DNA of 64,000 nucleotides from Phycisphaeraceae bacterium (GCA_019636735.1 JAHBWY010000003.1:186001-250000); one strand, 5' to 3'; numbered from the stretch's first letter, positions 43,661 through 53,394 are shown. Numbers and translations: made by a program. Notes: generated by a model not told the origin, from the sequence alone.

Positions 43661-46320
43661 CCCTTGCGGCGCCGCGACGGGCGACCATGCTTCGCGGCGC
43701 ACTCTTCGCAGCGGTGCTCGTCGTGTGGTTCATCGCGGCCTGCTTGCCACTGCTTGCAGTGATCTTCCCTGCACCAGAGCACATCGACGCCCCGGGTTCA
43801 CTCGCGGCGGTCTCCCTCGCCGACCGTGCGCTGCTTGTTCGGACACTCGCCTGGCACGCGGTCGCGGCCTTCGCCGCAGCGCTCCTTGGGTGGCCAGTCG
43901 CTGCCTCGCTCGAAACGCGCTTGCGCCGCGGTGAAGGGCGGCAGCCGCTCCTGATGGTCACCGTGGCCGTGACTCTCCTTGCGCCATGGGTGCTCTTCGC
44001 CGCATGGTGGACCGTTCTTGCGCCCGGCAATCTGCTGCACGACTGGCTGGCCAGTCACGGTCATGGCACGAGCCTGCGCCGGGCAACCCTTCTCGCCGGA
44101 TTGATCGGCTGGGGCTGGGCACCGGCGGCGCTCGTCATCATGGTGTGGCGAATGGCCGATGATGGAGCCTCGCGCGTGCTCGATCGCCTCGATGGGGTGC
44201 GCGGTGCGCGTCGGCTCACCAGTGCTCTTCGCCGCGATGCGGGGGCGCTCGTGGCGGCCGTCATCATCGGCATGCTCGCCTTTGGTGCGGACACCGTCTG
44301 TTTCGATCTCGCGCAGGAGCCCTCGATCGGCTTCGAGCTTCGTTCGCTCGAGGCGCAGGGCGCCGCGAGCGCGGTCATCATGAAGGCGGCCATGCCAATG
44401 ATGATCACAAGTGCCGTGTTGGTCGCCGCGGCCATGATCCTCATGATCCTGATGATCTCGGTGAACGCGGGTCTGGCCGTGGGGCGAACTCGAGGCGCAT
44501 CGGTATGGTCGACGGAAGTAGGATGCGCACCATCGAGTCTGCGGCTCGCGGCGCTTCTGGCTTTCGTTCCTGGCGTGCTGGTGGCCATGCCCCTCGCCGT
44601 GCTCGCTTGGCGCACGCTTCGCGATCAGCGAGGATTGGAGTTCGTGGTGCTCCATGGACAGGGAGCCGTGAACGCGCTCCTGGTCGTGGGAAGCGTGGCC
44701 CTTCTCGGCGGTCTTCTTGCCGCCTTGCACGCGGAACTCGCGATTCGAGGCGCTCCGGAAAGTGGCAGCTTCGGGCGGCGAAGCACTCTTGCTGCGAAGC
44801 TTTTCATGGTGATGCAGTTCGTGGTGGTCGGCGGGTGGCTGCTCGCCGCCACGCTGCCCGCGGCGCTCTATGCCGCGGCCGTTCGTCGAGCGTGGATGGC
44901 GCTTCCGATCCTGCACGAACCCCTCGAGACGCCGGTGGCAATGGTCGTGGCCGAGGTCGGGCGATTCGGGGTCATCGCCGTGCTCCTCGGTGCCTGGGCG
45001 GGGCGTACCTGGCGAGCAAGCCGAGGTGAGATCGACCATCTGGACGGTGCCGCGCGAGCGATCATCGTGCCCCTCGCGGGTCATCGACGATCGCTCCTTC
45101 TGGCGGCCCTCGCCGGAAGCGCTGCGCTCGGTGCGCTTGCAGCCAGCGAGATCGCCGTCGCCGCCGCACTTGAACCTCCTGGCTTCGACTGGCTCGCGTC
45201 GAGCCTTCTCAATGCGATCCACTATCAGCGGCCCGCGTCCGTCTCACTTGCCATCCTGGTCACCGTCGCGCTCGCCCTCGGGGCTGCCACCGTCGTCGTC
45301 ATCACGGGCGGACAGGCGATCTCGCCCCGCCGGCTTCACCGGAGTCGCATGGCGGTGCTGCTTCTTGCCCTACTTTCAGGGATGGCGAGCCTCAATCCTG
45401 GATGCGCCCGCCATGAGGAGAGCGAACTTCCTGAACTTCGGGCCTCGCGGGTGACGGGTGGGCCTGGCATCATCGACGGGACCTTCGAGCGGCCTCGGGC
45501 GATCGCGGTCGATCCCACCGACGGCGCGCTGGTGGTCATCGACAGGACGGCGCGGGTGCAGCGCTTCGTCGACGGCGTGTTCGCGGGTTCCTTTCGAATG
45601 CCGGAGTGGGCGCTCGGCCAGCCGGTCGGAGTCTCCATTGCGCCCGATGGCACGATGCTGATTCCCGACACGCACTATCACCGCATCATTCGATATGACC
45701 GCTCGGGTCGGGAGATCGAGCGCTTCGGGCGTTACGGCTTCGGAAATGGAGAGTTCATCTATCCGACCGACATCGCCATTGCGGGCGATGGCCTGATGTA
45801 CATCGGCGAGTACGGCAGCAATGACCGGATTCAGGTCTTCACGGGAGATGGCACCTTCGTGAAGGCCTTCGGAGGCCCGGGTGATGCGCCAGGTCGCTTC
45901 GAGCGGCCGCAGTCTCTGGCCCTCTCGCGCGATGAAGCCGAGCTCTTCGTGGTCGACTCCTGCAATCACCGCATTCAGGTGTTCGATCGGCAGAGTGGAG
46001 AGTTGAAACGAATCCTCGGACGGCTCGGGCGCAATCCCGGGGAGTTCGCCTATCCGTGGGCGATGGCACTCCTGCCCGATGACTCGCTGCTTGTCGCGGA
46101 GTGGGGCAACGATCGAGTGCAGCGCATCGATCCGCTCGATGGGCGCTCGCTCGGTCTCTTCGGCGGACGAGGTCATGCCAGCGGGCGACTGATTCACCCG
46201 TGGGCAATCGCCGTTGATGCGGAGTCGGCCCACATCGTCGACATGGGCAACCATCGCGTCATCACCGTCCCTCTCTCGTCGCTGGGAATCGACCTGCCTT
46301 CAGGGACGGCACGCCGCTGA
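43657..46320 (+). CDS. FbpB-like ABC permease fused to an NHL-repeat propeller
   Basis: 887 residues with two parts. Residues 1 to about 560 form a two-module iron-type permease with about a dozen hydrophobic helices. Both cytoplasmic EAA loops are poor: DRLDGVRGARRLTSALRRDAG and HLDGAARAIIVPLAGHRRSLL lack the EAA---G---I-LP consensus. Residue 565 is a Met that starts MAVLLLALLSGMASLNPGC, a perfect-looking lipoprotein signal, followed by six NHL repeats (about 595-880; for example FERPRAIAVDPTDGALVVID and FERPQSLALSRDEAELFVVD). No stop or frameshift separates the parts, so this is a fusion as read; an internal start at 45349 could make the propeller separately. The gene overlaps the binding-protein gene by 4 bp. 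Confidence 0.85.
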   Translation: MTLAAPRRATMLRGALFAAVLVVWFIAACLPLLAVIFPAPEHIDAPGSLAAVSLADRALLVRTLAWHAVAAFAAALLGWPVAASLETRLRRGEGRQPLLMVTVAVTLLAPWVLFAAWWTVLAPGNLLHDWLASHGHGTSLRRATLLAGLIGWGWAPAALVIMVWRMADDGASRVLDRLDGVRGARRLTSALRRDAGALVAAVIIGMLAFGADTVCFDLAQEPSIGFELRSLEAQGAASAVIMKAAMPMMITSAVLVAAAMILMILMISVNAGLAVGRTRGASVWSTEVGCAPSSLRLAALLAFVPGVLVAMPLAVLAWRTLRDQRGLEFVVLHGQGAVNALLVVGSVALLGGLLAALHAELAIRGAPESGSFGRRSTLAAKLFMVMQFVVVGGWLLAATLPAALYAAAVRRAWMALPILHEPLETPVAMVVAEVGRFGVIAVLLGAWAGRTWRASRGEIDHLDGAARAIIVPLAGHRRSLLLAALAGSAALGALAASEIAVAAALEPPGFDWLASSLLNAIHYQRPASVSLAILVTVALALGAATVVVITGGQAISPRRLHRSRMAVLLLALLSGMASLNPGCARHEESELPELRASRVTGGPGIIDGTFERPRAIAVDPTDGALVVIDRTARVQRFVDGVFAGSFRMPEWALGQPVGVSIAPDGTMLIPDTHYHRIIRYDRSGREIERFGRYGFGNGEFIYPTDIAIAGDGLMYIGEYGSNDRIQVFTGDGTFVKAFGGPGDAPGRFERPQSLALSRDEAELFVVDSCNHRIQVFDRQSGELKRILGRLGRNPGEFAYPWAMALLPDDSLLVAEWGNDRVQRIDPLDGRSLGLFGGRGHASGRLIHPWAIAVDAESAHIVDMGNHRVITVPLSSLGIDLPSGTARR

Positions 46321-46324
46321 CTGC

Positions 46325-46330
46325 TAGCCT
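46325..46330 (+). promoter_or_regulatory. -10-like TAGCCT before the VWA/GATase gene
   Basis: GCTAGCCT, 4 nt before the ATG at 46335 (10 nt before a second ATG at 46341). It overlaps the end of the preceding unit and suggests an internal promoter for the Bat-like genes. Confidence 0.35.
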
Positions 46331-46334
46331 GTCA

Positions 46335-49310
46335 ATGCTGATGCCCATCACCTTCGAGCATCCCTGGTGGCTTCTTCTGCTGCTGATCCTCCTGCCGCTC
46401 TGGTGGCTGGCCTGGCACAGCGAAGCGGTGCTGGGGCGGTTCAAGGCGCGCCTCTCCTTTGCGCTCAGGGTGATGGTGGTCCTGCTTCTGACTGGAAGTC
46501 TCGCCCGTCCCCTCATTGAGCGCACGGGCGAGGGCGTGACTTCGCTCATCATCTTCGATGCGAGCCGCTCGGTGCCGTTGTCTCTCCAGGAGCAGGCCAC
46601 GGCGTTCCTTCAGCGCGCGGCGGCGTCGCGCGAGCGTCCTGAGGATGGGGTCGGGCTCATCACGGTCGCGATGGAACCGGAGATTGCAGCGCTTCCCTCG
46701 CCGGTGACGGTCGTTTCGGAGATTGGCCACGCGGGTCCGACGGAGGAGACCAATCTCGAGGCCGCACTTCGACTTGCCCTGGCCACACTGCCGCGCACGA
46801 CGGCGAATCGCATCCTGCTCGTGTCCGATGGCAACGAAACCTCGGGCTCGCTGATCGCGGCGGCTGAAGAGGCCTATGCCGCCGGCGTGCCGATCGATGT
46901 TGTTCCACTCGAGTTCCAACTGACCTCTGAAGTGGTGGTCGAGGAGTTGCGAGCGCCTTCAAGAGTTCGCATCGGCCAGCCATTCGAGGCGCGCGTGACC
47001 ATTCGGTCGCCGGTCGATGCGCCGGGCAACCTGCGCCTGCTGGTCGACGATCAGCCGATCGATCTCGACCCCTCGACACCGGGCGATGGCCAGCGGGTCA
47101 CGCTGCGATCGGGCCCCTCGCAGTTCCCGATTCCGCTCACCTTCGAGGGTTCAGGGGCGCGGCGTCTACGGGTGATCTTCGAACCCGATCCCTCCGTTGG
47201 GGACGCGATCGAGGAGAACAATGTCGGCGAAGCGATCGTCTTCGTCTCGGGCGAAGGGCGCGTGCTCTTCGTCGACGGCGGGGGCGCTGGCGCCGAGGTG
47301 GAGGTGCTCGCGACGGCCATGCGACGATCCGGCATCGATGCTGAAGTGGTCGAGCCGCGCGCGCTCGACGCGGGCGCCGCGTTCATGGCCGGTTTCGATT
47401 CAGTCGTGCTCGCGAATGTTCCGCGTTGGTCACTAGGCCTTGAGACGGATGCGGCGCTCTATAGCTATGTGCATGACCTCGGCGGGGGGCTGGTCATGCT
47501 CGGCGGAGATCAATCCTTTGGCGCTGGTGGATGGATCGACTCGGAGACGGCCAAGGCGCTCCCCCTTCGCCTCGACCCTCCACAGACGCGGCAGATTCTC
47601 CGCGGGGCTCTTGCGCTCGTGATGCACTCCTGCGAGATGCCGCAGGGCAACTACTGGGGGAAGCAGGTGGCCATCTCCGCGATTGAGGCGCTGACGCGAC
47701 TCGATCATGTGGGCATCGTCGTCTATGACTGGGCGGCGGGCATGACCGGCGCAAGCTGGGCCTTTCCGATGCAGCCCGCGGGTGACAAGCGCGCGGCACT
47801 CGCGGCCGCGAATGCGATGCAGGTGGGCGACATGCCCGACTTCGCCCCATCCCTTCGCATGGCGCGTGAGGGGCTCCTTTCGGTGAAGGGAGGGGTCAAG
47901 CATGCGATCATCATTTCTGACGGCGATCCACAGGCGCCGCCCCCGTCGCTGCTCAACGACTATCGCCGCGACGGCATCACCATCACCACGGTGCTCGTGG
48001 TGGGTCACGGGACGCAGGCGGATCACGACAAGATGAAGTTCATGGCGGATTCGACTGGTGGGCGCTTCTACTTTGTGAGGAACCCGCGCGATCTCCCGCA
48101 GATCTTCATCAAGGAGGCGTCCGTCGTCTCCCGCTCGCTGCTCCAGGAGGGGCGCTTCGCGCCCCAGCTTCAACCCATGGCCAGCGGTCCGACCAAGGGC
48201 GTCACGACGGTGCCGCCTGTTGATGGCTTCGTGCTCACCGTGGCGCGCGAAGGTCTGGCGCAGACGCCGATCACGCTGCAAACGGCTGAAGGCCCCGATC
48301 CGCTCCTTGCCTATTGGAATCATGGCCTTGGTCGAGCCGTCGCCTTCACCAGCGATGTCAGTGGACGCTGGGGCGCGCCGTGGGCGGCCTGGCAGGGGGT
48401 TGGTCCATTCTGGGAGCAGGTCATTCGATGGTGCATGCGACCGCCGCAGCCACGCGACGCCTCGCTTCGTGTGCAACTCGAGGGCGGCCGCGCGACGGTG
48501 GAACTCGAAAGCGCCGTGACGACGGGGGCCGCGGTCCAGGCGACGATGGTCGGACCCGACGGCCGCGCCAGAGTTCTTCCGCTCAGGCAGGTGGCGGCGG
48601 GGCGCTGGCGTGGTGAGTTTGAGACCAGCGACCAAGGGGCCTATCTCGTCAATGCGGGCTTTGCCTCGGAGTCACCCGATGGAGAGCGGCGCGTGAGTTC
48701 AGTGCAGGCCGCCGTCAGCGTGCCCTACGCGCGCGAGTTCCGCTCACTGCGCGACAACAGCGCCGTGCTCGAGGCCGTGGCCAAGCGCACCGGCGGTCGG
48801 GTGATCAAGCTCTCCGACACGGTCGGGGTTTCGCTCTTTGAGCGAGCAGGCATCCAGGCGCCGCGCACGGCTCGACGGGTCTGGGATCTTCTGGCGATCC
48901 TTGCGGCTGCTCTCTTCCTGGTCGATGTCGCGTCGCGTCGCCTCGCCTTTGATTCAAAGGAAGCTCGAGAGAGAGCCGCTCGCGCCATGGGGCGCGTCGA
49001 AGCGGTCGGTGACGCGAGCGTCGCCGCATGGCGGAAGGCACGGGAGCGCGCCGCACGGGGGGATTCGGAGCCGAAGGCAGGCGACGAGGTCTCGGCAGTG
49101 CCGCCGCCGACCCGGCGTGCAGCCCCGGTTCGTCCCGAGGGCCAGGCGGCACCTGAGGGCGAAGCTCCGCGAAAGACACCGGACCCGCGCTCGGCGCCTC
49201 CCGGCACCGGCAACGAAGCCGATGGCCTCGCTCGCCTGCGTGAAGCAAAGCGCCGCGCCCGAGGCGATGATCGCGACTCCCAAGGACCTGAACAGGGAGG
49301 TGGCACTTGA
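46335..49310 (+). CDS. Large VWA/GATase-like membrane protein
   Basis: 991 residues. Two N-terminal helices (about 8-28 and 38-58) are followed by a VWA domain with a complete MIDAS motif, FDASRSVPLS (DxSxS). A class-I glutamine-amidotransferase-like segment follows (RVLFVDGGGAGAEVEVLATAMR and DLGGGLVMLGGDQSFGAGGW, about 310-400). A second VWA-like domain starts ALVMHSCEMPQGNYWGKQVA, so it lacks DxSxS. After a beta-rich part, a single helix near 855-875 anchors the C-terminus, and a basic Pro/Ala tail ends it. This planctomycete-type architecture accompanies MoxR. It is the likely large extracytoplasmic partner of the MoxR/VWA system. Its stop overlaps the moxR start. Confidence 0.88.
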   Translation: MLMPITFEHPWWLLLLLILLPLWWLAWHSEAVLGRFKARLSFALRVMVVLLLTGSLARPLIERTGEGVTSLIIFDASRSVPLSLQEQATAFLQRAAASRERPEDGVGLITVAMEPEIAALPSPVTVVSEIGHAGPTEETNLEAALRLALATLPRTTANRILLVSDGNETSGSLIAAAEEAYAAGVPIDVVPLEFQLTSEVVVEELRAPSRVRIGQPFEARVTIRSPVDAPGNLRLLVDDQPIDLDPSTPGDGQRVTLRSGPSQFPIPLTFEGSGARRLRVIFEPDPSVGDAIEENNVGEAIVFVSGEGRVLFVDGGGAGAEVEVLATAMRRSGIDAEVVEPRALDAGAAFMAGFDSVVLANVPRWSLGLETDAALYSYVHDLGGGLVMLGGDQSFGAGGWIDSETAKALPLRLDPPQTRQILRGALALVMHSCEMPQGNYWGKQVAISAIEALTRLDHVGIVVYDWAAGMTGASWAFPMQPAGDKRAALAAANAMQVGDMPDFAPSLRMAREGLLSVKGGVKHAIIISDGDPQAPPPSLLNDYRRDGITITTVLVVGHGTQADHDKMKFMADSTGGRFYFVRNPRDLPQIFIKEASVVSRSLLQEGRFAPQLQPMASGPTKGVTTVPPVDGFVLTVAREGLAQTPITLQTAEGPDPLLAYWNHGLGRAVAFTSDVSGRWGAPWAAWQGVGPFWEQVIRWCMRPPQPRDASLRVQLEGGRATVELESAVTTGAAVQATMVGPDGRARVLPLRQVAAGRWRGEFETSDQGAYLVNAGFASESPDGERRVSSVQAAVSVPYAREFRSLRDNSAVLEAVAKRTGGRVIKLSDTVGVSLFERAGIQAPRTARRVWDLLAILAAALFLVDVASRRLAFDSKEARERAARAMGRVEAVGDASVAAWRKARERAARGDSEPKAGDEVSAVPPPTRRAAPVRPEGQAAPEGEAPRKTPDPRSAPPGTGNEADGLARLREAKRRARGDDRDSQGPEQGGGT
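49294..49300 (+). promoter_or_regulatory. Strong Shine-Dalgarno for the TTG start of moxR
   Basis: AGGGAGG, 6 nt before a TTG at 49307 that overlaps the preceding TGA (TTGA). It decides a rare TTG start. Confidence 0.6.
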
Positions 49311-50398
49311 CCCCGCCACAACCGTCCAATCCAGCACCACCATCAACCGCAGCGAGCGGACCAGCCGGCGTCGCGACCATCGATGCCAATGCCGCCGATG
49401 TCGAGGCGGTGCGCCACGCCTGCGCCGCCTTTCGCACGACGGGTGAGGCGCTTCGCAAGGCCGTCGGTCGGCGCCTGGTCGGTCAGACGCAAGTCGTCGA
49501 AGAGACGCTGCTCGCGCTCTTTGCCGGCGGCCATGTGCTCCTTGAGGGCGTCCCCGGCCTCGGCAAGACCTTGCTGGTGCGCACGCTCGGCGAAGTGATG
49601 GCGCTCTCGTTCAATCGAATTCAGTTCACACCTGACCTCATGCCCGCCGATGTGACGGGCACGACCATTCTCGTCGAGGATGCTGCGGGCGGGCACCGAA
49701 CCTTCCAGTTCCGCGAGGGGCCGATCTTCGCGAACATCGTCCTCGCCGATGAGATCAATCGAGCCACTCCGAAGAGCCAGTCGGCGCTGCTTGAAGCGAT
49801 GCAGGAGCGCTCCGTCTCTGTCGGCGGAGTCACGCGACGACTGCCCGAGCCCTTCCTGGTGCTTGCGACGCAGAACCCGATCGAGCAGGAGGGGACCTAT
49901 CCGCTCCCCGAGGCACAACTCGATCGCTTCCTCTTCAAGGTCACCGTGCCCGCGGCGTCGCGCGAGGAGCTCAACGAGATCATCAAGCGAACGACCGCAG
50001 GCGAAGCGGCCCATCTTGAGGCCGTGATCGACACGCAGGCGATCGTCGCCGCCCAGCGCCTCGCGCGGCGCGTGGTGGTCGCCCCGCATGTGAAGGACTG
50101 GTGCATTCGAGTCGTGCTCGGGACCCATCCGGGTGGCCCGTTCGGAGACGCGTTCGTCGCCCGCTACCTGCGCGTCGGTGCAAGTCCGCGCGGCGCTCAG
50201 TCGATGTTGGCCGCCGCCAAGGTTCGCGCCCTGCTTGATGGTCGCTATGCCGCGAGTGTCGCGGATCTCCGTGCGGTGGCGCTGCCGGCCCTCAGGCATC
50301 GCGTCTTCCGCTCCTTCGAAGCGGAAGCCGAGGGGCGGACGGCCGACGAGATCGTGACGCGCGTCATCGATCGCACCCCGGTGGAGGCGGCACCGTGA
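49307..50398 (+). CDS. MoxR-family AAA+ ATPase
   Basis: 363 residues. Walker A GVPGLGKTLLVRTLG (about 80-94), Walker B NIVLADEINRATPKSQSALLEAMQE, sensor-1 FLVLATQNPIEQEGTYPLPEAQLDRF, and a C-terminal lid. MoxR ATPases act as chaperones with VWA-domain partners, often to insert metal cofactors or mature envelope proteins. The TTG start is set by the Shine-Dalgarno and the 4-bp TTGA overlap. The first 30 residues are a Pro/Ala-rich leader, which is unusual. DUF58 and VWA partners follow immediately. Confidence 0.95.
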   Translation: MTPPQPSNPAPPSTAASGPAGVATIDANAADVEAVRHACAAFRTTGEALRKAVGRRLVGQTQVVEETLLALFAGGHVLLEGVPGLGKTLLVRTLGEVMALSFNRIQFTPDLMPADVTGTTILVEDAAGGHRTFQFREGPIFANIVLADEINRATPKSQSALLEAMQERSVSVGGVTRRLPEPFLVLATQNPIEQEGTYPLPEAQLDRFLFKVTVPAASREELNEIIKRTTAGEAAHLEAVIDTQAIVAAQRLARRVVVAPHVKDWCIRVVLGTHPGGPFGDAFVARYLRVGASPRGAQSMLAAAKVRALLDGRYAASVADLRAVALPALRHRVFRSFEAEAEGRTADEIVTRVIDRTPVEAAP

Positions 50399-50432
50399 AT
50401 CCGGGCATTGGTGCCATGATGGAGTGTGAACG

Positions 50433-51374
50433 ATGAGCGAGCGCAGCTTCAGCGAGAAGCCTCCGATCCTTCGCCGCGCGACGCGCCTGGACGAGCTCAT
50501 CGACGGTCGGTTGATGGCCAAGCTCGATCAGGTCGATGTGGTCAGCCGCAAGATCTTCCAGGGCAAGATCCAGGGTGAGCGGCGGAGCAAGCGGCGCGGC
50601 CAGAGCGTCGAGTTCGCCGACTTCCGACCCTATGTGCATGGCGATGACCTTCGCTTCGTCGACTGGAACATCTACGGACGGCTCGACCGCCTCTTCCTGA
50701 AGATGTTTCTCGAGGAAGAGGACCTCTCGCTGCTGATTGCGATCGACGCCAGCGCCTCGATGGACTGGGGCAACCCGAACAAGCTCGAGTATGCACGGCG
50801 GCTGGCGATGGCGCTGGGCTATGTGGGGCTGGTCAATCACAACCGTGTGACGCTCATCTCGTTCAATGGCAGCGGCATCAGGAGACTCTCCAATCTTCGA
50901 GGCCGGCGTCGGACCTCGGAGATGGGTCGATGGCTCCTCCAGATGGAGGCATCCGGCGAAGCGCCGTTCGGTGACACGATGCGCTCGATCGCGCTGTCGC
51001 GCCAGGGTCGCGGCGTCATGCTGGTCCTCTCGGACTTCATGGTGCGCGAGGGCTATGAACGAGGCCTGCGCTACCTGGTCGGCCGCGGCTATGACCTCTT
51101 CCTGATGCAACTCCTGTCACCAGAAGAGCTCGATCCCGGCACGCACGGTCTTTCCGGCGATCTCCGCCTTGAGGACATCGAGGATGGCTCCACCGCAGAG
51201 GTCACGGTGAGCGGCGGGCTGCTGCGCCATTACCGCGAGCGCCTCGATGCCTATCTCGCCGGATTGCGCGACTTCTCGATTCGCCGCTCCATGACCCATG
51301 TGGTCATCGACACCTCGACCGACATGGATGTCCTGCTCATGGAGTACCTGCGGCGTCGAGGTCTCCTGCGATGA
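50433..51374 (+). CDS. DUF58 protein with VWA-like MIDAS
   Basis: 313 residues. The DUF58 signature is RRSKRRGQSVEFADFRPYVHGDDLRFVDWNIYGR (about 50-83). A VWA-like core follows with AIDASASMDWGN (DxSxS) and LISFNGSGIRRL. No membrane helix is seen, so it is cytoplasmic. DUF58 proteins are standard partners of MoxR, often as a bridge to membrane VWA proteins. It starts 34 bp after moxR and overlaps the next gene by 4 bp. Confidence 0.93.
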   Translation: MSERSFSEKPPILRRATRLDELIDGRLMAKLDQVDVVSRKIFQGKIQGERRSKRRGQSVEFADFRPYVHGDDLRFVDWNIYGRLDRLFLKMFLEEEDLSLLIAIDASASMDWGNPNKLEYARRLAMALGYVGLVNHNRVTLISFNGSGIRRLSNLRGRRRTSEMGRWLLQMEASGEAPFGDTMRSIALSRQGRGVMLVLSDFMVREGYERGLRYLVGRGYDLFLMQLLSPEELDPGTHGLSGDLRLEDIEDGSTAEVTVSGGLLRHYRERLDAYLAGLRDFSIRRSMTHVVIDTSTDMDVLLMEYLRRRGLLR

Positions 51375-53359
51375 CTTGGCTGACGCCATTCACCGGGATC
51401 GTGCTTGCGGCCATCACGGTGCCGCTTCTGCTGGCGCTCTACTTCCTGAAGCTGCGTCGGCGACGCCGCGCCGCACCGACCACCATGCTCTGGCGCCGGG
51501 CGGTGGAAGACCTCCGCGCGAACGCACCATTCCAGCGCCTGCGACCGAGCTGGTTGCTCTTTCTCCAGCTTCTCGTCCTGATTCTGGTGGCGCTCGCCGT
51601 GATGCAGCCGCGCATCGACCTGGGAGCGGCGCGCGGCGGTCGCGTCGTCATCCTGATCGACAACTCCGCGAGCATGAACACCACCGATGGTCCCGGTGGG
51701 CGCACGCGGCTGGATGAAGCCAAACGGCTCGCGCGCGAACGCATCGACAAGCTGATGTCCGGCGGGCTCTTCTCCGGAGCGCCCAGCGAGGTGATGGTGA
51801 TCGCCTTCAGCGATCGCGCCGAGGTTCGATCGCCCTTTTCGGGTTCCCGCGAACAGGTGCTCGCGTCGGTGGATGGCATCGAGCCGTCCGACGCCGCGAC
51901 ACGCATCGGTGAAGCCCTCACGCTGGCCCGGGCCTTCACCACGCAAGTGGACCCTGATGCGGTCGATCTTCCTCCGGAGCGCCCGGCGCAGCTTGAACTC
52001 TTCTCCGATGGCCGGATCGCCGATCTTGCCCAGCATCCACTTCGCAGCGGAGAGACGCTCCGGTATGTCGTCATCGGTCGACCTGACACGGTCAACGCCG
52101 GCATCGAGACGATTGCCGCGGACCGCTCCGTGCAGCGACCGGAGGAGATCGAGGTCTTTGCCGCCTTCCGAAACACGGGGCGCGAAGCGGTTCGTGCCGA
52201 CGCCCAGCTTCTCGTCGACGGTCTGACTCGCGCGATCACGCCGAGACCGGTGGAGATTCCCGCAGCCCAGGAGGTAGGTGGCCGTCTCGAGCCGGGCGTG
52301 GCACGGCTTACCTTCAGGCCGTTTGAGCAGACGCGTCAGGGAACCGTCGAGGTGCGCCTCGTGCTCGACGACGCCTACGCGGTTGACAATGTCGCCCGGC
52401 TTGTCACGAATGCCCCGAAGCGGCTCCGCGCTGTTCTGGTGGGCGACCAGCTCTCGCTGCTTCAGGCTCTGCTTGAAGCGCTGCCGCTGGCTGAGCTGCG
52501 TGTCATGACCTGCGCGCAGTTCACCACGGAGGTCGATGGGGGTCGTGTCGGCCCGGACTACGCCGATGTTCTGATCCTCTCGAACTGTTGGCCCGAGGCG
52601 CTGAGCCATGGGCGCATTCTCTCCTTCGGCCTTCCCAAGGGCAGCGCTGCGCCGGCGTTCAATGCCTTCGGGGAGAAGTCCGCGGTGCGCATCGCCAGCG
52701 CCCAGCGCGACCATCCCACGCTCAGCGCCGTCAATCTCGATGAGGTCGTGATCGCCCGCATGACTGCGACGGCACCTTCGCGGGAAGTGCAGATCCTGGC
52801 CGAGTCAATCGACGGCCCGGCGATCGCCTTTGCGCAGCGAGGCACGCTTCAGGCGGTGGTGGTGACCTTCGATCCGCTCGACAGCAACTGGCCCTTCCAG
52901 CGCAGCTTCGTCAACTTCGTCGCCAATGCCATCGAATGGCTAGGCGCGCTCGGTGATGCGGCGATCGGCGGCACGCTGGTCCCCGGCGATGTGATCACCG
53001 CGCGCCTCCCCGCGAGCGCCCGCGACATCCAATTGACGCTGCCTGATGGTCGTCGCGAATCACCCGCGGTGGCCCATCCCACGCAGTTTGCCTGGGGGCC
53101 GGTGCGACGGGCCGGCGTCTACGAGTTGAGCTGGGTCCAGCGCAATGAACGCGAGAGTCGTCGCTTCGCGGTGAACATGCTCGATGCCGACGAAGCGGTC
53201 ATCGGTGCCGCCGAGGCGATTGCCGTCGGGACCGAGCGTGTGCAGGGGCGCGGGGGTGGAGGTGGTGTGCTCACCGACCTCTGGCCGTGGGTCATCGGCG
53301 CTTGTCTGCTGCTGCTCGCCGCGGAGTGGTGGGTGTATCACCGACGGCACTGGCTCTGA
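51371..53359 (+). CDS. BatA-like membrane protein with VWA domain
   Basis: 662 residues. The N-terminal segment LTPFTGIVLAAITVPLLLALYFLKLRRRR is the BatA-type N-terminal domain, followed by a helix (LLFLQLLVLILVALAVMQ) and a VWA domain with a full MIDAS, LIDNSASMNTTDG (about 97-101). The middle is beta-rich; the C-terminal helix (VIGACLLLLAAEWWVYH) re-enters the membrane. It completes the MoxR-DUF58-VWA trio of the aerotolerance (Bat)-type systems. The start is in a 4-bp ATGA overlap. Confidence 0.9.
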   Translation: MTWLTPFTGIVLAAITVPLLLALYFLKLRRRRRAAPTTMLWRRAVEDLRANAPFQRLRPSWLLFLQLLVLILVALAVMQPRIDLGAARGGRVVILIDNSASMNTTDGPGGRTRLDEAKRLARERIDKLMSGGLFSGAPSEVMVIAFSDRAEVRSPFSGSREQVLASVDGIEPSDAATRIGEALTLARAFTTQVDPDAVDLPPERPAQLELFSDGRIADLAQHPLRSGETLRYVVIGRPDTVNAGIETIAADRSVQRPEEIEVFAAFRNTGREAVRADAQLLVDGLTRAITPRPVEIPAAQEVGGRLEPGVARLTFRPFEQTRQGTVEVRLVLDDAYAVDNVARLVTNAPKRLRAVLVGDQLSLLQALLEALPLAELRVMTCAQFTTEVDGGRVGPDYADVLILSNCWPEALSHGRILSFGLPKGSAAPAFNAFGEKSAVRIASAQRDHPTLSAVNLDEVVIARMTATAPSREVQILAESIDGPAIAFAQRGTLQAVVVTFDPLDSNWPFQRSFVNFVANAIEWLGALGDAAIGGTLVPGDVITARLPASARDIQLTLPDGRRESPAVAHPTQFAWGPVRRAGVYELSWVQRNERESRRFAVNMLDADEAVIGAAEAIAVGTERVQGRGGGGGVLTDLWPWVIGACLLLLAAEWWVYHRRHWL

Positions 53360-53394
53360 GCCCAGCGCCTCGTCAGCACCCGCGGCGGCTCGGA

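Noticed and set aside
43798..45222. 474-codon minus-strand frame opposite the permease
   Set aside because: Shadow with strong His/Arg/Glu bias, opposite a gene with clear membrane pattern.
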